This document shows, piece by piece, positions 1 through 9,097 of a stretch of DNA of 64,000 nt. Position 1 is the first letter of the stretch. Every line of letters starts with the position of its first letter. The notes below the pieces were generated by a model. The model worked only from the letters and a program-made list of their open reading frames with translations, made no database searches and was not told where the DNA came from. The DNA is taken from positions 1 to 64,000 of the forward strand of contig CAMJBH010000003.1 in the NCBI GenBank assembly GCA_946403855.1. Reading direction: 5' to 3'. Source of the stretch: an uncultured Bacteroidales bacterium. Its GTDB lineage: Bacteria; Bacteroidota; Bacteroidia; Bacteroidales; UBA932. The position numbers were made by a program, and so were the translations under genes.

Positions 1-590
1 GCTCCCGAAGTTCCCTGGTTAATGGCCTCGGCAGCATTTACGTACCGTTTTTGCTCCCGAAGTTCCCTGGTTAATGGCCTCGGCAGCATTTACGTACCGT
101 TTTTGCTACCGAAGTGCCCTGGTTAATGGCCTCGGCAGCATTTACATTCCGTTTTTGCTACCGAAGTGCCTTGGTTAATGGCCTCGGCAGCATTTACGTA
201 CCGTTTTTGCTACCGAAGTGCCTTGGTTAATGGCCTCGGCAGCATTTTCATACCGTTTTTGCTACCGAAGTACCTTGATTAATGGTCTCGGCAGCATTTA
301 CATACCATTTTTGCTCCCGAAGTGCCTTGGCTAATGGTCTCGGCGGCATTTACATACAGTTTTTGCTACCGAAGTGCCTTGATTAATGGTCTCGGCGGCA
401 TTTACGTACCCTTTTTGCTACCGAAGTACCTTGATTAATGGTCTCGGCAGCATTTACGTACCGTTTTTGCTACCGAAGTGCCTTGGTTAATGGCCTCGGC
501 AGCATTTTCATACCATTTTTGCTCCCGAAGTGCCCTTGAGAAGAGCCTCGGCAGCATTTACAAACCGTTTGTGCTACCGAGAATACTGGT
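1..590. repeat. 52-bp tandem repeat array, family A
   Basis: Eleven full units start every 52 bp at 1, 53, 105 and so on to 521, with a decaying twelfth at 573. Each unit has a left arm CGGCAGCA (29-36 in unit 1) and a right arm TGCTACCG or TGCTCCCG (from 52) around a 15-nt loop, followed by a 21-nt linker containing TTGGTTAATGGCCT. Copies differ by scattered substitutions, so this is an old or drifting array. It touches the window edge and may continue to the left. The short reading frame crossing 478-747 is repeat sequence and not a credible gene. Confidence 0.95.
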
Positions 591-896
591 TAGTTGGCAG
601 AAGGCTGTTTTGGGAGGTGGCTGGCTGAGGCGGGAGGCGGCAGACGCTGATGGGGCAGACAAAGGTGAGACTGAATTGCCTGCCACCTCCCGCCAGTCCA
701 CGGTTGAAACTATCATTATGCTTCTGAACCTAACACCGTCATTCTGAATGCTTCTGAACCTAACACCGTCATTCTGAACACCGTCATTCTGAACGAAGTG
801 AAGAATCTCTTCAGCAACATCTGAAGGGACTTAAGATAGGCCTGCCATCCGCCCTCAATATCTGCCTTATCTGAGGATAAACGAACGGGCTGTGGC
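591..896. repeat. Gene-free stretch with a 30-bp direct repeat
   Basis: No credible gene is seen. A 10-bp inverted repeat GGGAGGTGGC/GCCACCTCCC lies at 612-621 and 682-691. Two adjacent 30-bp direct copies follow at 718-747 and 748-777, each ending in GTCATTCTGA, with a half copy at 778-792. The half copy runs into GAACGAAGTGAAGAATCT, which resembles a short dispersed repeat found in many bacterial genomes; that last point is from memory and was not checked. Confidence 0.8.
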
Positions 897-1136
897 TGAC
901 ACAAAACTAGGCACCGACGTGGCAGAAGCAGCCGCAAGCAGCAGAAACTGACACAAAACCAGGGCGCAGCGTGGCAGAAATAGGCAGAGACGGAGGAGAT
1001 TGACACAGAAAAGGAAGGTAACGTGGCAGAAACAGGCAGGAATGGCAGAGATTGACACGGAGACAGGCTACAGCGTGGCAGAAACGGCCGAAAGCAACAG
1101 AAATTGACACGGATACAGGAGGTAACGTGTCAGAAG
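897..1136. repeat. 52-bp repeat array, family B, block 1
   Basis: Five units start at 897, 949, 1001, 1053 and 1105, exactly 52 bp apart. Each begins TGACAC and has GTGGCA or GTGTCA 22 nt later, so the arms form a 28-nt imperfect inverted repeat with a 16-nt loop, followed by a 24-nt purine-rich linker (for example GAAATAGGCAGAGACGG). The period equals that of family A although the sequence is unrelated. Reverse-strand frames here encode Cys/Phe-rich strings and are repeat artefacts. Confidence 0.93.
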
Positions 1137-1148
1137 TGCGGCCGGAGA

Positions 1149-1264
1149 CGGAGGGGAAGGGTTAGGAACCGTAAGCACCCTCGCTTGTAGAGGGAGGGGC
1201 CCGCGAGCGGAGCGAAGTGGGAGGGCGAGGGCCAGCGGCCCGAGGGTGGAGAACCCTCCCCTCC
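1149..1264. repeat. Large imperfect palindrome interrupting the 52-bp array
   Basis: GGAGGGGAAGGGTT near 1150 pairs, with one bulged A, with AACCCTCCCCTCC near 1251-1263. Inside it CACCCTCG pairs with CGAGGGTG, giving a nested stem around a GC-rich core that contains GCGAGCGGAGCGAAG. The element separates two family-B blocks and breaks the 52-bp phase (1105 to 1281). It has no coding content and may be a small insertion or MITE-like element. Confidence 0.65.
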
Positions 1265-1280
1265 GCGAAGGCCCACAATC

Positions 1281-1470
1281 TGACACAAAAAACGCCAGAA
1301 CCGTGTCAAAAATGGGAGAAAACTGAGGGAATTGACACAAAAAGAGGCTACAGCGTGGCAAAATTATGCAGGAATGGCTGATACTGACACAGAACTAAGT
1401 CGCAGCGTGGCAAAAATAGGCAGAGACGGAGGAGATTGACACAGAAAAGGAAGGTAACGTGGCAGAAATG
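1281..1470. repeat. 52-bp repeat array, family B, block 2
   Basis: Units start at 1281, 1333, 1385 and 1437 with the 52-bp pitch restored after the palindrome. Arms are TGACAC and GTGTCA in the first copy and GTGGCA in the others. The linkers are close to those of block 1: the one after 1385 is nearly the same as the one after 949. Confidence 0.92.
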
Positions 1471-1518
1471 AGCAGGAGCGGCATAAGAGTAGCGGCAATT
1501 GGCACAGTACCAGGCCCC

Positions 1519-1655
1519 CGGCAGCAGTTAACACCTATTTTTGCTTCCCGAACATCGACAAAACACCATCCGGCAGCAATTTACCCCCATTTTTGCTGCC
1601 GGAACATCTGCAGAACAACCTTCGGCAGCAATTTCATACCTTTTTTGCTTCCGGA
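1519..1655. repeat. 52-bp repeat array, family A, block 2
   Basis: Three units start with CGGCAGCA at 1519, 1571 and 1623, again 52 bp apart. The middle copy has a perfect 10-bp stem, CCGGCAGCAA (1570-1579) and TTGCTGCCGG (1593-1602), with a 13-nt loop. It is the cleanest palindrome of the family. Linkers differ from those of the first array, so the arms and the spacing are what is kept. Confidence 0.9.
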
Positions 1656-1704
1656 ACCGTATGTGAATAAAAGGAGATTCTTCGGCAGGTAAAGCTGCCT
1701 CGAA

Positions 1705-1986
1705 TGACACGATGACCGGCAGAATCGTGTCAAATCTGAACGAAAACACTGCCGCCTGACACAAAAAGAGGCTACAGCGTGGCAGAAACAGGCAGGAACG
1801 GCAGAGATTGACACAAAAAAGAGCCACAGTCTGTCAAAAATAGGCAGGAACGGCAGAGACTGACACGGATACATGAAGTAACGTGTCAAATCAGAACGAA
1901 AACACTGCTATCTGACACATAACCAGGCAGCGGCGTGGCAGAAATGAGAGGAAACGTCAGATACTGAAACATAACCAGGCAGCGGC
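1705..1986. repeat. 52-bp repeat array, family B, block 3
   Basis: Six units start at 1705, 1757, 1809, 1861, 1913 and 1965 (the last reads TGAAAC). The first copy has a longer perfect stem, TGACACGAT with ATCGTGTCA, a paired change that keeps the structure. The block runs directly into the long palindrome at 1987-2074. Confidence 0.92.
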
Positions 1987-2074
1987 GTGCCAAGGAGTGA
2001 CTTGCGCGGCACCCCCTGGCGTGTTCAGGGGTGTTTTCGTAGCAGGAGGTGCCGCGCAAGGCACCCCTTGGCAC
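1987..2074. repeat. Long inverted repeat with 32-bp arms
   Basis: The left arm 1987-2018 begins GTGCCAAGGAGTG and the right arm 2043-2074 ends CACCCCTTGGCAC. They pair over 32 positions with three mismatches around a 24-nt loop. The outer core GTGCCAAGG/CCTTGGCAC recurs in a shorter palindrome at 14357-14392, so this looks like a dispersed palindromic element. No T-tract follows, which argues against a simple rightward terminator. It lies about 200 bp upstream of the peptide transporter. Confidence 0.85.
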
Positions 2075-2274
2075 GATTAGCCCACAGCTGATTGCATCTG
2101 CTGAAAGGTTCGAGAATTCCCCCTTTGGCATTATCAGGAAATTTTTGTTACTTTGCATTATTAGGAACGGTTTCCTCTCCCCTTGTTTTGTGGTCCCAAG
2201 AGGGCGCCTCCAGCTTTACCAAACACCGCAAACACCGCAAATTATTAATATTTAAACATATAGGAGAACAAAAC

Positions 2275-3957
2275 ATGTTCAAAGGTCAGCCCAAAGGCTT
2301 ATTCGCTCTGGCCCTCGCCAACACCGGTGAGCGCTTCGGCTACTACACAATGCTAGCCATCTTCCTGCTCTTCCTGCAGGCCAAATTCGGATTTTCCGCA
2401 GCTGCTGCGGGCCAGTTTTACGCCATTTTCCTTGCCGCGGTGTATTTCATGCCGGTCATAGGAGGCTGGCTCGCCGACAAAATCGGTTTCGGCAAATGTG
2501 TCATCACCGGCGTATGCGTCATGTTCACTGGTTACCTGTGCCTGGCCATTCCCACCGACGCATTCTCCGGCAGGGGCTTCGCCCTGGCCCTGATGATAGG
2601 CGCCCTGCTGCTGATCGCAGTCGGCACGGGACTCTTCAAAGGCAACCTGCAGGTGCTAGTTGGAAACCTCTACGATGACCCTAAGTATGCTGCTAAACGC
2701 GACTCCGCCTTTAGCCTCTTCTACATGGCTATAAACATAGGCGCAATGTTCGCCCCTACCGCAGCTACTGCCCTCACCAACAGCCATTTAGCAAAAGCCG
2801 GCCTGATCTATAAGGCAGACATCCCCGCCCTCGCCCACCAGTACCTGGGCGGCACCCTGGCCGATCCTTCCGGACTGGAGGCTCTCAAAGCTACCATGCC
2901 CGGCCCCGAAATCGCCTCGATGGACCTGACCGCTTTCAGCCAGTACTATATCAACAGCCTGTCCACGGCCTACAACCTTGGATTCGCAGTGGCCTGCGTG
3001 TCTCTCATCGTTTCCATCGCCATCTACCTGGGCTGCCGCAGCTGGTTCAAGCATGCCGACGTCAATGCCAAGCAGGCCAAGTCCGGCGAAGGAGCTCCCG
3101 CAGTGGAACTTACCCCCAAGCAGACCAAGGACCGCATCACCGCCCTCATCTGGGTGTTCGCAGTGGTCATTTTCTTCTGGATGGCATTCCACCAGAACGG
3201 TTCTTCGCTCACCTACTTCGCACGTGACTACACCCAGGCCACCGTGTCCGGCCCGCTCAAGATAGGCTTCAACATTTGGGCACTGGCACTGATTGCCGTT
3301 TCGGTATATACCTTCTTCAGCACCTTCCAGTCAGAGACCGCCAAGGGCAAGACCATCAGCGGCATAATCACGGTCGCTCTCTGGGCTGGAGCATTCATGC
3401 TCTACAAGGGCATGGATCCCCAGATCAGCATTCTCCCTCAGCAGTTCCAGCAGTTCAATCCCTTCTTCGTGGTGGCGCTGACTCCCATTTCGATGTACAT
3501 TTTCAGCACCCTTGCCAGCAAGGGCAAAGAGCCTTCCGCCCCTAAGAAGATAGGCCTCGGCATGTTTGTCGCCGCCCTCGGCTACCTCATCATGCTCGCC
3601 GCATCCAAGGGCCAGCCGGCTCCGTCGGAACTCGTGAGCGTAGGCGGTGTGTCCCCCGACCCCGTGGTTCCTACCTACCTGATTTCCACCTACCTGGTGC
3701 TCACGTTCGCTGAATTGCTGCTCTCCCCCATGGGCATATCGTTCGTGTCCAAGGTCGCCCCGCCCAAGTACAAGGGCCTCATGATGGGTCTGTGGTTCGC
3801 CGCCACCGCCGTGGGCAACTACCTCAGCTCCATTCCTTCCATGCTTTGGAACAATGTGCCTCTCTGGGTCAACTGGACAGTCCTCATGGCCCTGTGCATC
3901 ATCTCCGGAGTCGTGATGTTCTCAATGCTCAAGAAACTCGAAGCAGCGACAGCATAA
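2275..3957 (+). CDS. POT/PTR2-family proton-dependent oligopeptide transporter
   Basis: A 560-residue inner-membrane protein of the major facilitator superfamily that imports di- and tripeptides with protons. Visible family marks are the helix-1 motif NTGERFGYY (16-24), in which Asn replaces the first Glu of the classical ExxER, and FYMAINIGA (149-157), the PTR2 signature, among about 14 hydrophobic segments. The frame stays open upstream to 2092, but ATG 2275 gives the normal family N-terminus MFKGQPKGL and follows TAGGAGAACA. A promoter-like TTACTTTGC lies near 2148. The next gene starts 1 nt after the stop, so the two are probably co-transcribed. The substrate range is not readable from sequence. 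Confidence 0.95.
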   Translation: MFKGQPKGLFALALANTGERFGYYTMLAIFLLFLQAKFGFSAAAAGQFYAIFLAAVYFMPVIGGWLADKIGFGKCVITGVCVMFTGYLCLAIPTDAFSGRGFALALMIGALLLIAVGTGLFKGNLQVLVGNLYDDPKYAAKRDSAFSLFYMAINIGAMFAPTAATALTNSHLAKAGLIYKADIPALAHQYLGGTLADPSGLEALKATMPGPEIASMDLTAFSQYYINSLSTAYNLGFAVACVSLIVSIAIYLGCRSWFKHADVNAKQAKSGEGAPAVELTPKQTKDRITALIWVFAVVIFFWMAFHQNGSSLTYFARDYTQATVSGPLKIGFNIWALALIAVSVYTFFSTFQSETAKGKTISGIITVALWAGAFMLYKGMDPQISILPQQFQQFNPFFVVALTPISMYIFSTLASKGKEPSAPKKIGLGMFVAALGYLIMLAASKGQPAPSELVSVGGVSPDPVVPTYLISTYLVLTFAELLLSPMGISFVSKVAPPKYKGLMMGLWFAATAVGNYLSSIPSMLWNNVPLWVNWTVLMALCIISGVVMFSMLKKLEAATA

Positions 3958-3958
3958 C

Positions 3959-5059
3959 ATGAAACGTTTCCTCAGCATTCTGGCAGGCATCCTGCTCGGC
4001 GTCTCGGCTGTGGCCGCCGAGCTGCCCGATTCGGTGTATGTGGCTGTCAAAGACGGCCATGTGCAGGGCATTGCGCTCGACAAGGAGAAAGGCTACATGT
4101 ACTTCTCCTTCACCAGTTCTTTCATAAAGACAGACCTCAAAGGCAATATCCTGGGCACCATAAACCGCATCCAGGGGCATCTGGGAGCCATGACTCTCGG
4201 CCCCGACGGACGGGTTTACGCCTCGCTCGAATGCAAGGACGACATTATAGGCCGCAACATTTCCGAGCGCCTGGGAGTGGAAAACCTCAGCCACGAGAAC
4301 TCGGTGTTCTATGTGGCCATCATCGACGTGGACCGCATAGACCGCATCGGGATGGACCCTGAGAAAGACGGCGTCATGACCACCGTGTGCATACGTGACG
4401 CCTGCAGGGACTACGTCGGCCACACCTACGGGTGCTCAGGAATAGACGGAGTCACTTTCGCCCCCGGCATAGGCAAGTGCAGCAATAAGCTTTACCTGTA
4501 CGTAGCCTACGGCATATACGGCGACAACGACCGCACCGACAACGACAACCAGGTGCTGCTCTGCTACGACATCAAGAACTGGAAACGCAAATACGAAACT
4601 CCGGTGGTCTTCGGTACCGTTCCGACCAACGGCCCCGAAAAGCCGCTGCACAAGTATTTCATCTACACCGGCAACACCACCTGGGGAGTCCAGAATCTTG
4701 GATATGACGCCCATACGGGCCGCATCTTCATGGCAGTTTACAAAGGAAAGAAACCCCAGTATCCCAACTATCCCCTGTTCTCCCTTGACGTGAAGCAAAA
4801 GCCCGGAAAGGCGGTGCCTGCGGGTCTGAGCGAGAAGCACGAGACCCTGCAGCTCAGCCAGGACGGCTTGTTCGACGAGGCGAGCGGCGTACACGGATGG
4901 AAGTTCAAGTGGGGTTCTACCGGACTCTGTCCGCTCGGAGACGGACTTTGGTACATTTCCGAGAACCACAAAGACAAGTCCACCGGCATACAGAGCTGCA
5001 CGGCGCGGCTCTACCGCTGGACAGGGCTTGGAGACCAACCGTTTAAAGCAGCCAGATGA
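3959..5059 (+). CDS. Secreted protein of unknown function, possibly a beta-propeller
   Basis: A 366-residue protein with a signal peptide (MKRFLSILAGILLGVSAVAA) and no other membrane segment. The early part reads like propeller blades (GIALDKEKGYMYFSF, GAMTLGPDGRVYAS), with short repeated strands and Asp/Gly turns. I do not recognise a named family and see no catalytic motif. It sits 1 nt after the peptide transporter and overlaps the next gene by 4 nt (ATGA), so it belongs to the same transcription unit and may act in the periplasm or at the surface. Confidence 0.75.
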   Translation: MKRFLSILAGILLGVSAVAAELPDSVYVAVKDGHVQGIALDKEKGYMYFSFTSSFIKTDLKGNILGTINRIQGHLGAMTLGPDGRVYASLECKDDIIGRNISERLGVENLSHENSVFYVAIIDVDRIDRIGMDPEKDGVMTTVCIRDACRDYVGHTYGCSGIDGVTFAPGIGKCSNKLYLYVAYGIYGDNDRTDNDNQVLLCYDIKNWKRKYETPVVFGTVPTNGPEKPLHKYFIYTGNTTWGVQNLGYDAHTGRIFMAVYKGKKPQYPNYPLFSLDVKQKPGKAVPAGLSEKHETLQLSQDGLFDEASGVHGWKFKWGSTGLCPLGDGLWYISENHKDKSTGIQSCTARLYRWTGLGDQPFKAAR

Positions 5060-5748
5060 CTCGCAAAACAATAGATCAGATGATAGCGTGGGCCGAGGAG
5101 TACAACGACCCGCGCTATTTCGAGGAAGACCCTATAGCCTTCCCAAGGGAATTCGTACGCCGCGGTGCATCCCTCCAGGACGTGGAGATTGCCTCGGTAT
5201 TCGCATCCTTCCTTGCCTGGGGCCGCAGGGCCATGATAGTAAGGGACTGCGAACGCCTTTTCGATGAGATGGAGTGGCATCCCTACGATTACGTAATGGC
5301 GGGCTCCTACCGCAACGACGAGGCTTCCCTGCACCGCACCGTCAAATGGAGCGAAGCGGCCGGGATATGCGGACGTCTGCGCGAGTGGTACACCTGGCAC
5401 GACACTCTCGAAGGGCTCTCCGCCAAAGAGATACGGTCCATTGTGTTCCGCCGCAAAGACGACCCGTCTGCGCCGGACAAGAAGATCAACCTCATGCGCC
5501 GCTGGCTGGTAAGGACCGACGGCAAGGTGGACCTGGGACTCTGGACGAAGACCGACCCGGCATCACTCCTGGTGCCCCTCGACGTGCACGTGCATGCGCA
5601 GGCGACGGCCCTCGGGCTCACGAAAAGACGTTCCAAAGACATGCGCACCGCAATAGAAATAACCGAACAATTCCGCAAAATCTGGCCCGAAGACCCGCTT
5701 CTCGGCGATTTCGCCCTGTTCGGATATGGAGTAACACACAGTAAATAA
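5056..5748 (+). CDS. TIGR02757/DUF2400 family protein
   Basis: A 230-residue soluble protein. Family-typical segments are the N-terminal stretch with DPIAFPREFVRRG and EIASVFASFLAWGRR, the middle NLMRRWLVRTDGKVDLGLW, and the C-terminal PLDVHVHAQATALGLTKRR followed by DFALFGYGVTHSK. Members are annotated only as TIGR02757; the C-terminal part recalls helix-hairpin-helix DNA glycosylases, which is an inference. It is translationally coupled to its upstream neighbour by ATGA, and its stop codon overlaps the next start by 1 nt. Confidence 0.88.
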   Translation: MTRKTIDQMIAWAEEYNDPRYFEEDPIAFPREFVRRGASLQDVEIASVFASFLAWGRRAMIVRDCERLFDEMEWHPYDYVMAGSYRNDEASLHRTVKWSEAAGICGRLREWYTWHDTLEGLSAKEIRSIVFRRKDDPSAPDKKINLMRRWLVRTDGKVDLGLWTKTDPASLLVPLDVHVHAQATALGLTKRRSKDMRTAIEITEQFRKIWPEDPLLGDFALFGYGVTHSK

Positions 5749-6329
5749 TGCCCCGCTTATTCATCCTGTCAGGCTGCAACGGGGCCGGAAAGACCACTGC
5801 TTCATACTCGTTTCTGCCCGAGATTCTGGACTGCCACGAATTTGTCAATTCCGACGAATTCGCTAAGAGCCTGTCGCCTTTCGACCCATCGTCCGCGTCG
5901 GTGTCGGCCAGCCGTTACATGCTCATGCGCATTACGTACCTGCTCGACCAGAACGCCGACTTCAGCATAGAGACCACTCTCGCCACCAGGTCTTTGGTAT
6001 CCATCATACGGAAAGCCAAAGAAAAGAACTACAAGGTTACGTTGATCTACCTCTGGCTGCAAAGCCCGGAACTGGCCATACAGAGAGTAAAGAACCGTGT
6101 AGCAAGCGGCGGCCACAATATTCCGGAAGATGTGCTCAGGCGGCGCTACAAAATGGGTATCTACTATTTGTTCTCCACCTACATGTCTCTGTGTGACAAT
6201 TGGATAATCGCAGACAATACCCATCCCCCGTTCACTGTGGTGGCCGAGGGAAACAACGAACGCACGCTGATAAAAGACGACGTAACTTTCAAGAAAATCA
6301 GGAAGCTGATTGAAGATAATGAAGAATAG
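5748..6329 (+). CDS. Zeta-toxin-like P-loop kinase
   Basis: A 193-residue P-loop ATPase with Walker A GCNGAGKTT (9-17), an NSDEFAKSL segment and SIETTLATRS near residue 75, in the pattern of the zeta-toxin/small-molecule kinase family. Zeta toxins phosphorylate UDP-GlcNAc, but many chromosomal homologues have other or unknown substrates. No epsilon-type antitoxin gene is adjacent, so a toxin role is not supported. Its start overlaps the upstream stop by 1 nt and its end overlaps or abuts the tldD start. Confidence 0.82.
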   Translation: MPRLFILSGCNGAGKTTASYSFLPEILDCHEFVNSDEFAKSLSPFDPSSASVSASRYMLMRITYLLDQNADFSIETTLATRSLVSIIRKAKEKNYKVTLIYLWLQSPELAIQRVKNRVASGGHNIPEDVLRRRYKMGIYYLFSTYMSLCDNWIIADNTHPPFTVVAEGNNERTLIKDDVTFKKIRKLIEDNEE

Positions 6330-7722
6330 CATGGATTTGTTCGGGGTCACCAGAACCGAACTGCGCACCATAGTGAACGAAGGATTGAAGGGAGGAGGCT
6401 GGTGCGATCTTTATTTTGAACAGACTGTATATAACGACCTGCTGCTCAGGGATTCGCAGGTAGCGTCCGGAGGGTTTCACCTGGACTACGGCTGCGGAAT
6501 AAGGGTTCTCAACGGCGAGAAAACCGGCTACGCCTATTCCGAATCCACCGACTTTGCTTCGCTTATGGATGCCGCAAGGGCGGCCACTGCGGTGGCAGGC
6601 AAACCCGGCTCTTTCAAAACCGGCTCCGCTGCGCCCAAAGCAGTACCTCCATACGGAATGGAGCTGGACTGGGACGGTGCCGACAAAAAAGAACTCGCAT
6701 CATGGCTGGCAAGTGTCGAAGCCGCAATACGCGCACGCGAGCCCCGCACCTCCAAAGTAATAGCCCTCATGTCCTGGTCGGTAAGCCATATAATGATGTA
6801 TAACTCCCTGGACGAGCTGACTTTCGACAGCAGGCCGCTGGGCAGCGTCACCGTCACCGCCATCTTCAGCCAGGCCGGCAGCACCGAGCAACGCAATGTC
6901 TCAAGAAGCTTCCGCTGCGGCAGAGAGATGCTCAGCGACGAACTCAAGGAGACGCTCGCCGCCGAGGCCGTGGCAGGTCTGGACGACAGTTTTGCCGCAA
7001 GGCGCCCCAAGGGAGGCAAAATGCCTGTCGTAATGGCCGCCGGCGCGTCCGGGATACTGCTTCACGAAGCCATGGGACATGCTTTCGAAGCCGATTTCAA
7101 CCGCAAAGGGCAGTCGATTTTCAGCGACCGGATGGGGAAACGCATATGCAAGCGCGGCATCAATATACTGGACGACGCCACCGTACCCGGCAACCGCGGC
7201 TCGCTGGCCTACGACGACGAAGGAGTGCCCGGACAGAAGACCTACATGGTGCAGGACGGCGTGCTGACTTCCTATCTTCACGACCGCATCAGCGCCGGGT
7301 GGTATGGAGTGCCTCCCACCGGAAACGGCAGAAGGGAGTCATTCAGATACAATCCCATCCCCCGCATGCGCGCCACCTACATGGAAAGCGGCACCGACGG
7401 CACCCTCCAGGACCTGATAGCAAGCGTTCAGAAAGGCATTTACGTAGATAAATTCGCCAACGGAGAAGTCAAGATCGGCGAGGGTGACTTCACGTTCTAT
7501 GTGAACCGCGGTTACCTCATCGAGAACGGACGCATCACCATGCCGGTCAAAGACATCAACATCATAGGCAACGGTCCCAAGGCCCTCGCCGACATCGAAG
7601 CCGTGGCCGACGACCTGATAATAGATAACGGCACCTGGACCTGCGGCAAGGAACAGAGCGTAGCGGTATCCTGCGGCATTCCCAGCGTACTTATAAAGAA
7701 TTTGACAGTAGGAGGAGAATGA
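6319..7722 (+). CDS. tldD: TldD-family zinc metalloprotease
   Basis: A 467-residue cytosolic protease subunit. The zinc motif HEAMGH (249-254 from this start) sits in LLHEAMGHAFEADF, and the C-terminal SCGIPSVLIKNLTVGG supplies the usual third Cys ligand. TldD works with TldE to degrade unfolded or modified peptides and to trim some peptide natural products. An upstream in-frame TTG at 6310 also exists; ATG 6319 (11-nt overlap with the kinase gene) or ATG 6331 is more likely. It overlaps tldE by 4 nt (ATGA). Confidence 0.95.
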   Translation: MKNSMDLFGVTRTELRTIVNEGLKGGGWCDLYFEQTVYNDLLLRDSQVASGGFHLDYGCGIRVLNGEKTGYAYSESTDFASLMDAARAATAVAGKPGSFKTGSAAPKAVPPYGMELDWDGADKKELASWLASVEAAIRAREPRTSKVIALMSWSVSHIMMYNSLDELTFDSRPLGSVTVTAIFSQAGSTEQRNVSRSFRCGREMLSDELKETLAAEAVAGLDDSFAARRPKGGKMPVVMAAGASGILLHEAMGHAFEADFNRKGQSIFSDRMGKRICKRGINILDDATVPGNRGSLAYDDEGVPGQKTYMVQDGVLTSYLHDRISAGWYGVPPTGNGRRESFRYNPIPRMRATYMESGTDGTLQDLIASVQKGIYVDKFANGEVKIGEGDFTFYVNRGYLIENGRITMPVKDINIIGNGPKALADIEAVADDLIIDNGTWTCGKEQSVAVSCGIPSVLIKNLTVGGE

Positions 7723-9065
7723 TTACCCAAGAAGAAAAACAGTTGGCCAGGGAGTGCCTGGATTTTGCCTTGCAGGCAGGAGCGTCCGATGCCCGCATCA
7801 CGCTCACCAAGAGCACGGAAGACCTAATTGCGACCCTTGACGGCCAGGTGGACAGAGTCACCCGCTGCGCGGACCGGTCCCTGAGCATCGCCATCTTTGC
7901 AGGCGGCAGCTTCGGCAGCTTTTCCAGCAATAAGATAGAAAGGGACAGCCTGCGCACTTTCATAAATGAAGCAGTAGCTACAGTGCGAATGCTGGCGCCG
8001 GACCCTTACCGCAGACTGCCAGATCCCGAGCGCTGCTGCAAGGACGCCCAGAGCGGATTCGAAATGCAGATTTACGACGAAGCCTACCAGCACATGACGG
8101 CCGGAGTGAGGAGCAAGTCAGCACTCGACGCGGCTGTTTTCGGAAAAAACGTCCAGGCCCTTGCCGAAGGCGCCGCGCTCATCTCCGAAGAAGGTGAGTA
8201 CAGCGACTCCGAATATGACGTCTATGTAATTGATACGCACGGCCTTGAGTGCCGGCACACAGAAACGTCCTTCGACTATGGAGTAGAAGTGACCATACAA
8301 GATGCCGAAGGCAATAAATACAGCGATTACTGGTGGACAGCATCGCCCAGGCTCGCCGATTTCGACCCGGCGCAGTGCGGGGTCACGGCCCTCAAAAGGG
8401 CATGTGCCCAGATAGGATCCGAGCCTCTGAAAAGCGGCCGATACAATATGGTTGTATCTTCCAATGTGGCCTCCAGACTGGTGTCTCCCCTGCTCAATGC
8501 TCTCAATGCCTATTCCATCCAGCAGGGCAACTCATTCCTTGTTGACAGCCTCGGCAAGCAGGTATTCTCCGACAGGCTTAGCATTTTGGACGAGCCTTGG
8601 CGCAAAGGCGAAAGCGGCTCAAAGCTCTTCGACTCGGAAGGAGTGCGCACGAGCGCCGCTCCCATCATAGAGAACGGCGTCATAAAACGCTATTTCGTAA
8701 ACACTTACATGTCAGGGAAGTTAGGCATGGATCCCACCGGCGAAGATGCTGTCCGCCCGCTTCTGAAGGCCTTCCCAAAGGCAGGAACCGACGAAAGCGG
8801 ATTGATGGAGCTGTGTGGGGACGGCATACTGGTGACCGACTTTAACGGCGGCAATTGCAATATGGCCACAGGCGACTTCTCCTATGGTATTGCAGGGCAA
8901 CTGTTCCGGGACGGCAAGACAGTGAAGCCCGTGAGCGAGATGCTCATTACAGGCAACTTCCTCACGCTGTGGAAGAATCTTATCGCAAGCGGGGACGATT
9001 TCCGCAGCTGCTCGCCCAAGCTCATAGGGTCACTGGCGTTCAGCGAGGTAGAGTTCAGCGGATAA
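7719..9065 (+). CDS. tldE: TldE/PmbA-family partner of TldD
   Basis: A 448-residue paralogue of the preceding protein. It keeps the family fold (ITLTKSTEDLIATLDGQVDRV near the start; DFNGGNCNMATGDFSYGIAGQLFRDG near the end) but lacks the HExxxH motif, as known TldE subunits do. The 4-nt overlap with tldD implies equimolar translation of the heterodimer. A strong hairpin terminator follows immediately at 9068-9097. Confidence 0.95.
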   Translation: MITQEEKQLARECLDFALQAGASDARITLTKSTEDLIATLDGQVDRVTRCADRSLSIAIFAGGSFGSFSSNKIERDSLRTFINEAVATVRMLAPDPYRRLPDPERCCKDAQSGFEMQIYDEAYQHMTAGVRSKSALDAAVFGKNVQALAEGAALISEEGEYSDSEYDVYVIDTHGLECRHTETSFDYGVEVTIQDAEGNKYSDYWWTASPRLADFDPAQCGVTALKRACAQIGSEPLKSGRYNMVVSSNVASRLVSPLLNALNAYSIQQGNSFLVDSLGKQVFSDRLSILDEPWRKGESGSKLFDSEGVRTSAAPIIENGVIKRYFVNTYMSGKLGMDPTGEDAVRPLLKAFPKAGTDESGLMELCGDGILVTDFNGGNCNMATGDFSYGIAGQLFRDGKTVKPVSEMLITGNFLTLWKNLIASGDDFRSCSPKLIGSLAFSEVEFSG

Positions 9066-9067
9066 TA

Positions 9068-9097
9068 AAAAAGCACTGCGAAATGCAGTGCTTTTTG
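9068..9097. terminator. Bidirectional intrinsic terminator after tldE and tRNA-Glu
   Basis: AAAAAAGCACTGC, loop GAAAT, then GCAGTGCTTTTT form a 12-bp stem with A- and T-tracts on both sides. It can end the rightward tldDE transcript and the leftward tRNA transcript, whose CCA end touches it. Confidence 0.92.

Noticed and set aside
1..1990. CRISPR array
   Set aside because: Unit arms drift, linkers are repeated and not unique spacers, no cas genes are near, and both families keep a 52-bp pitch unlike repeat-spacer arrays.
716..2158. Cys/Phe-rich reverse-strand proteins in the repeat field
   Set aside because: They are readings of the 52-bp repeats in several phases, without start signals or any family resemblance.
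5748..6329. Toxin of a zeta-epsilon toxin-antitoxin pair
   Set aside because: The kinase fold is clear but no antitoxin-sized partner gene is adjacent; it sits in a housekeeping-like run.
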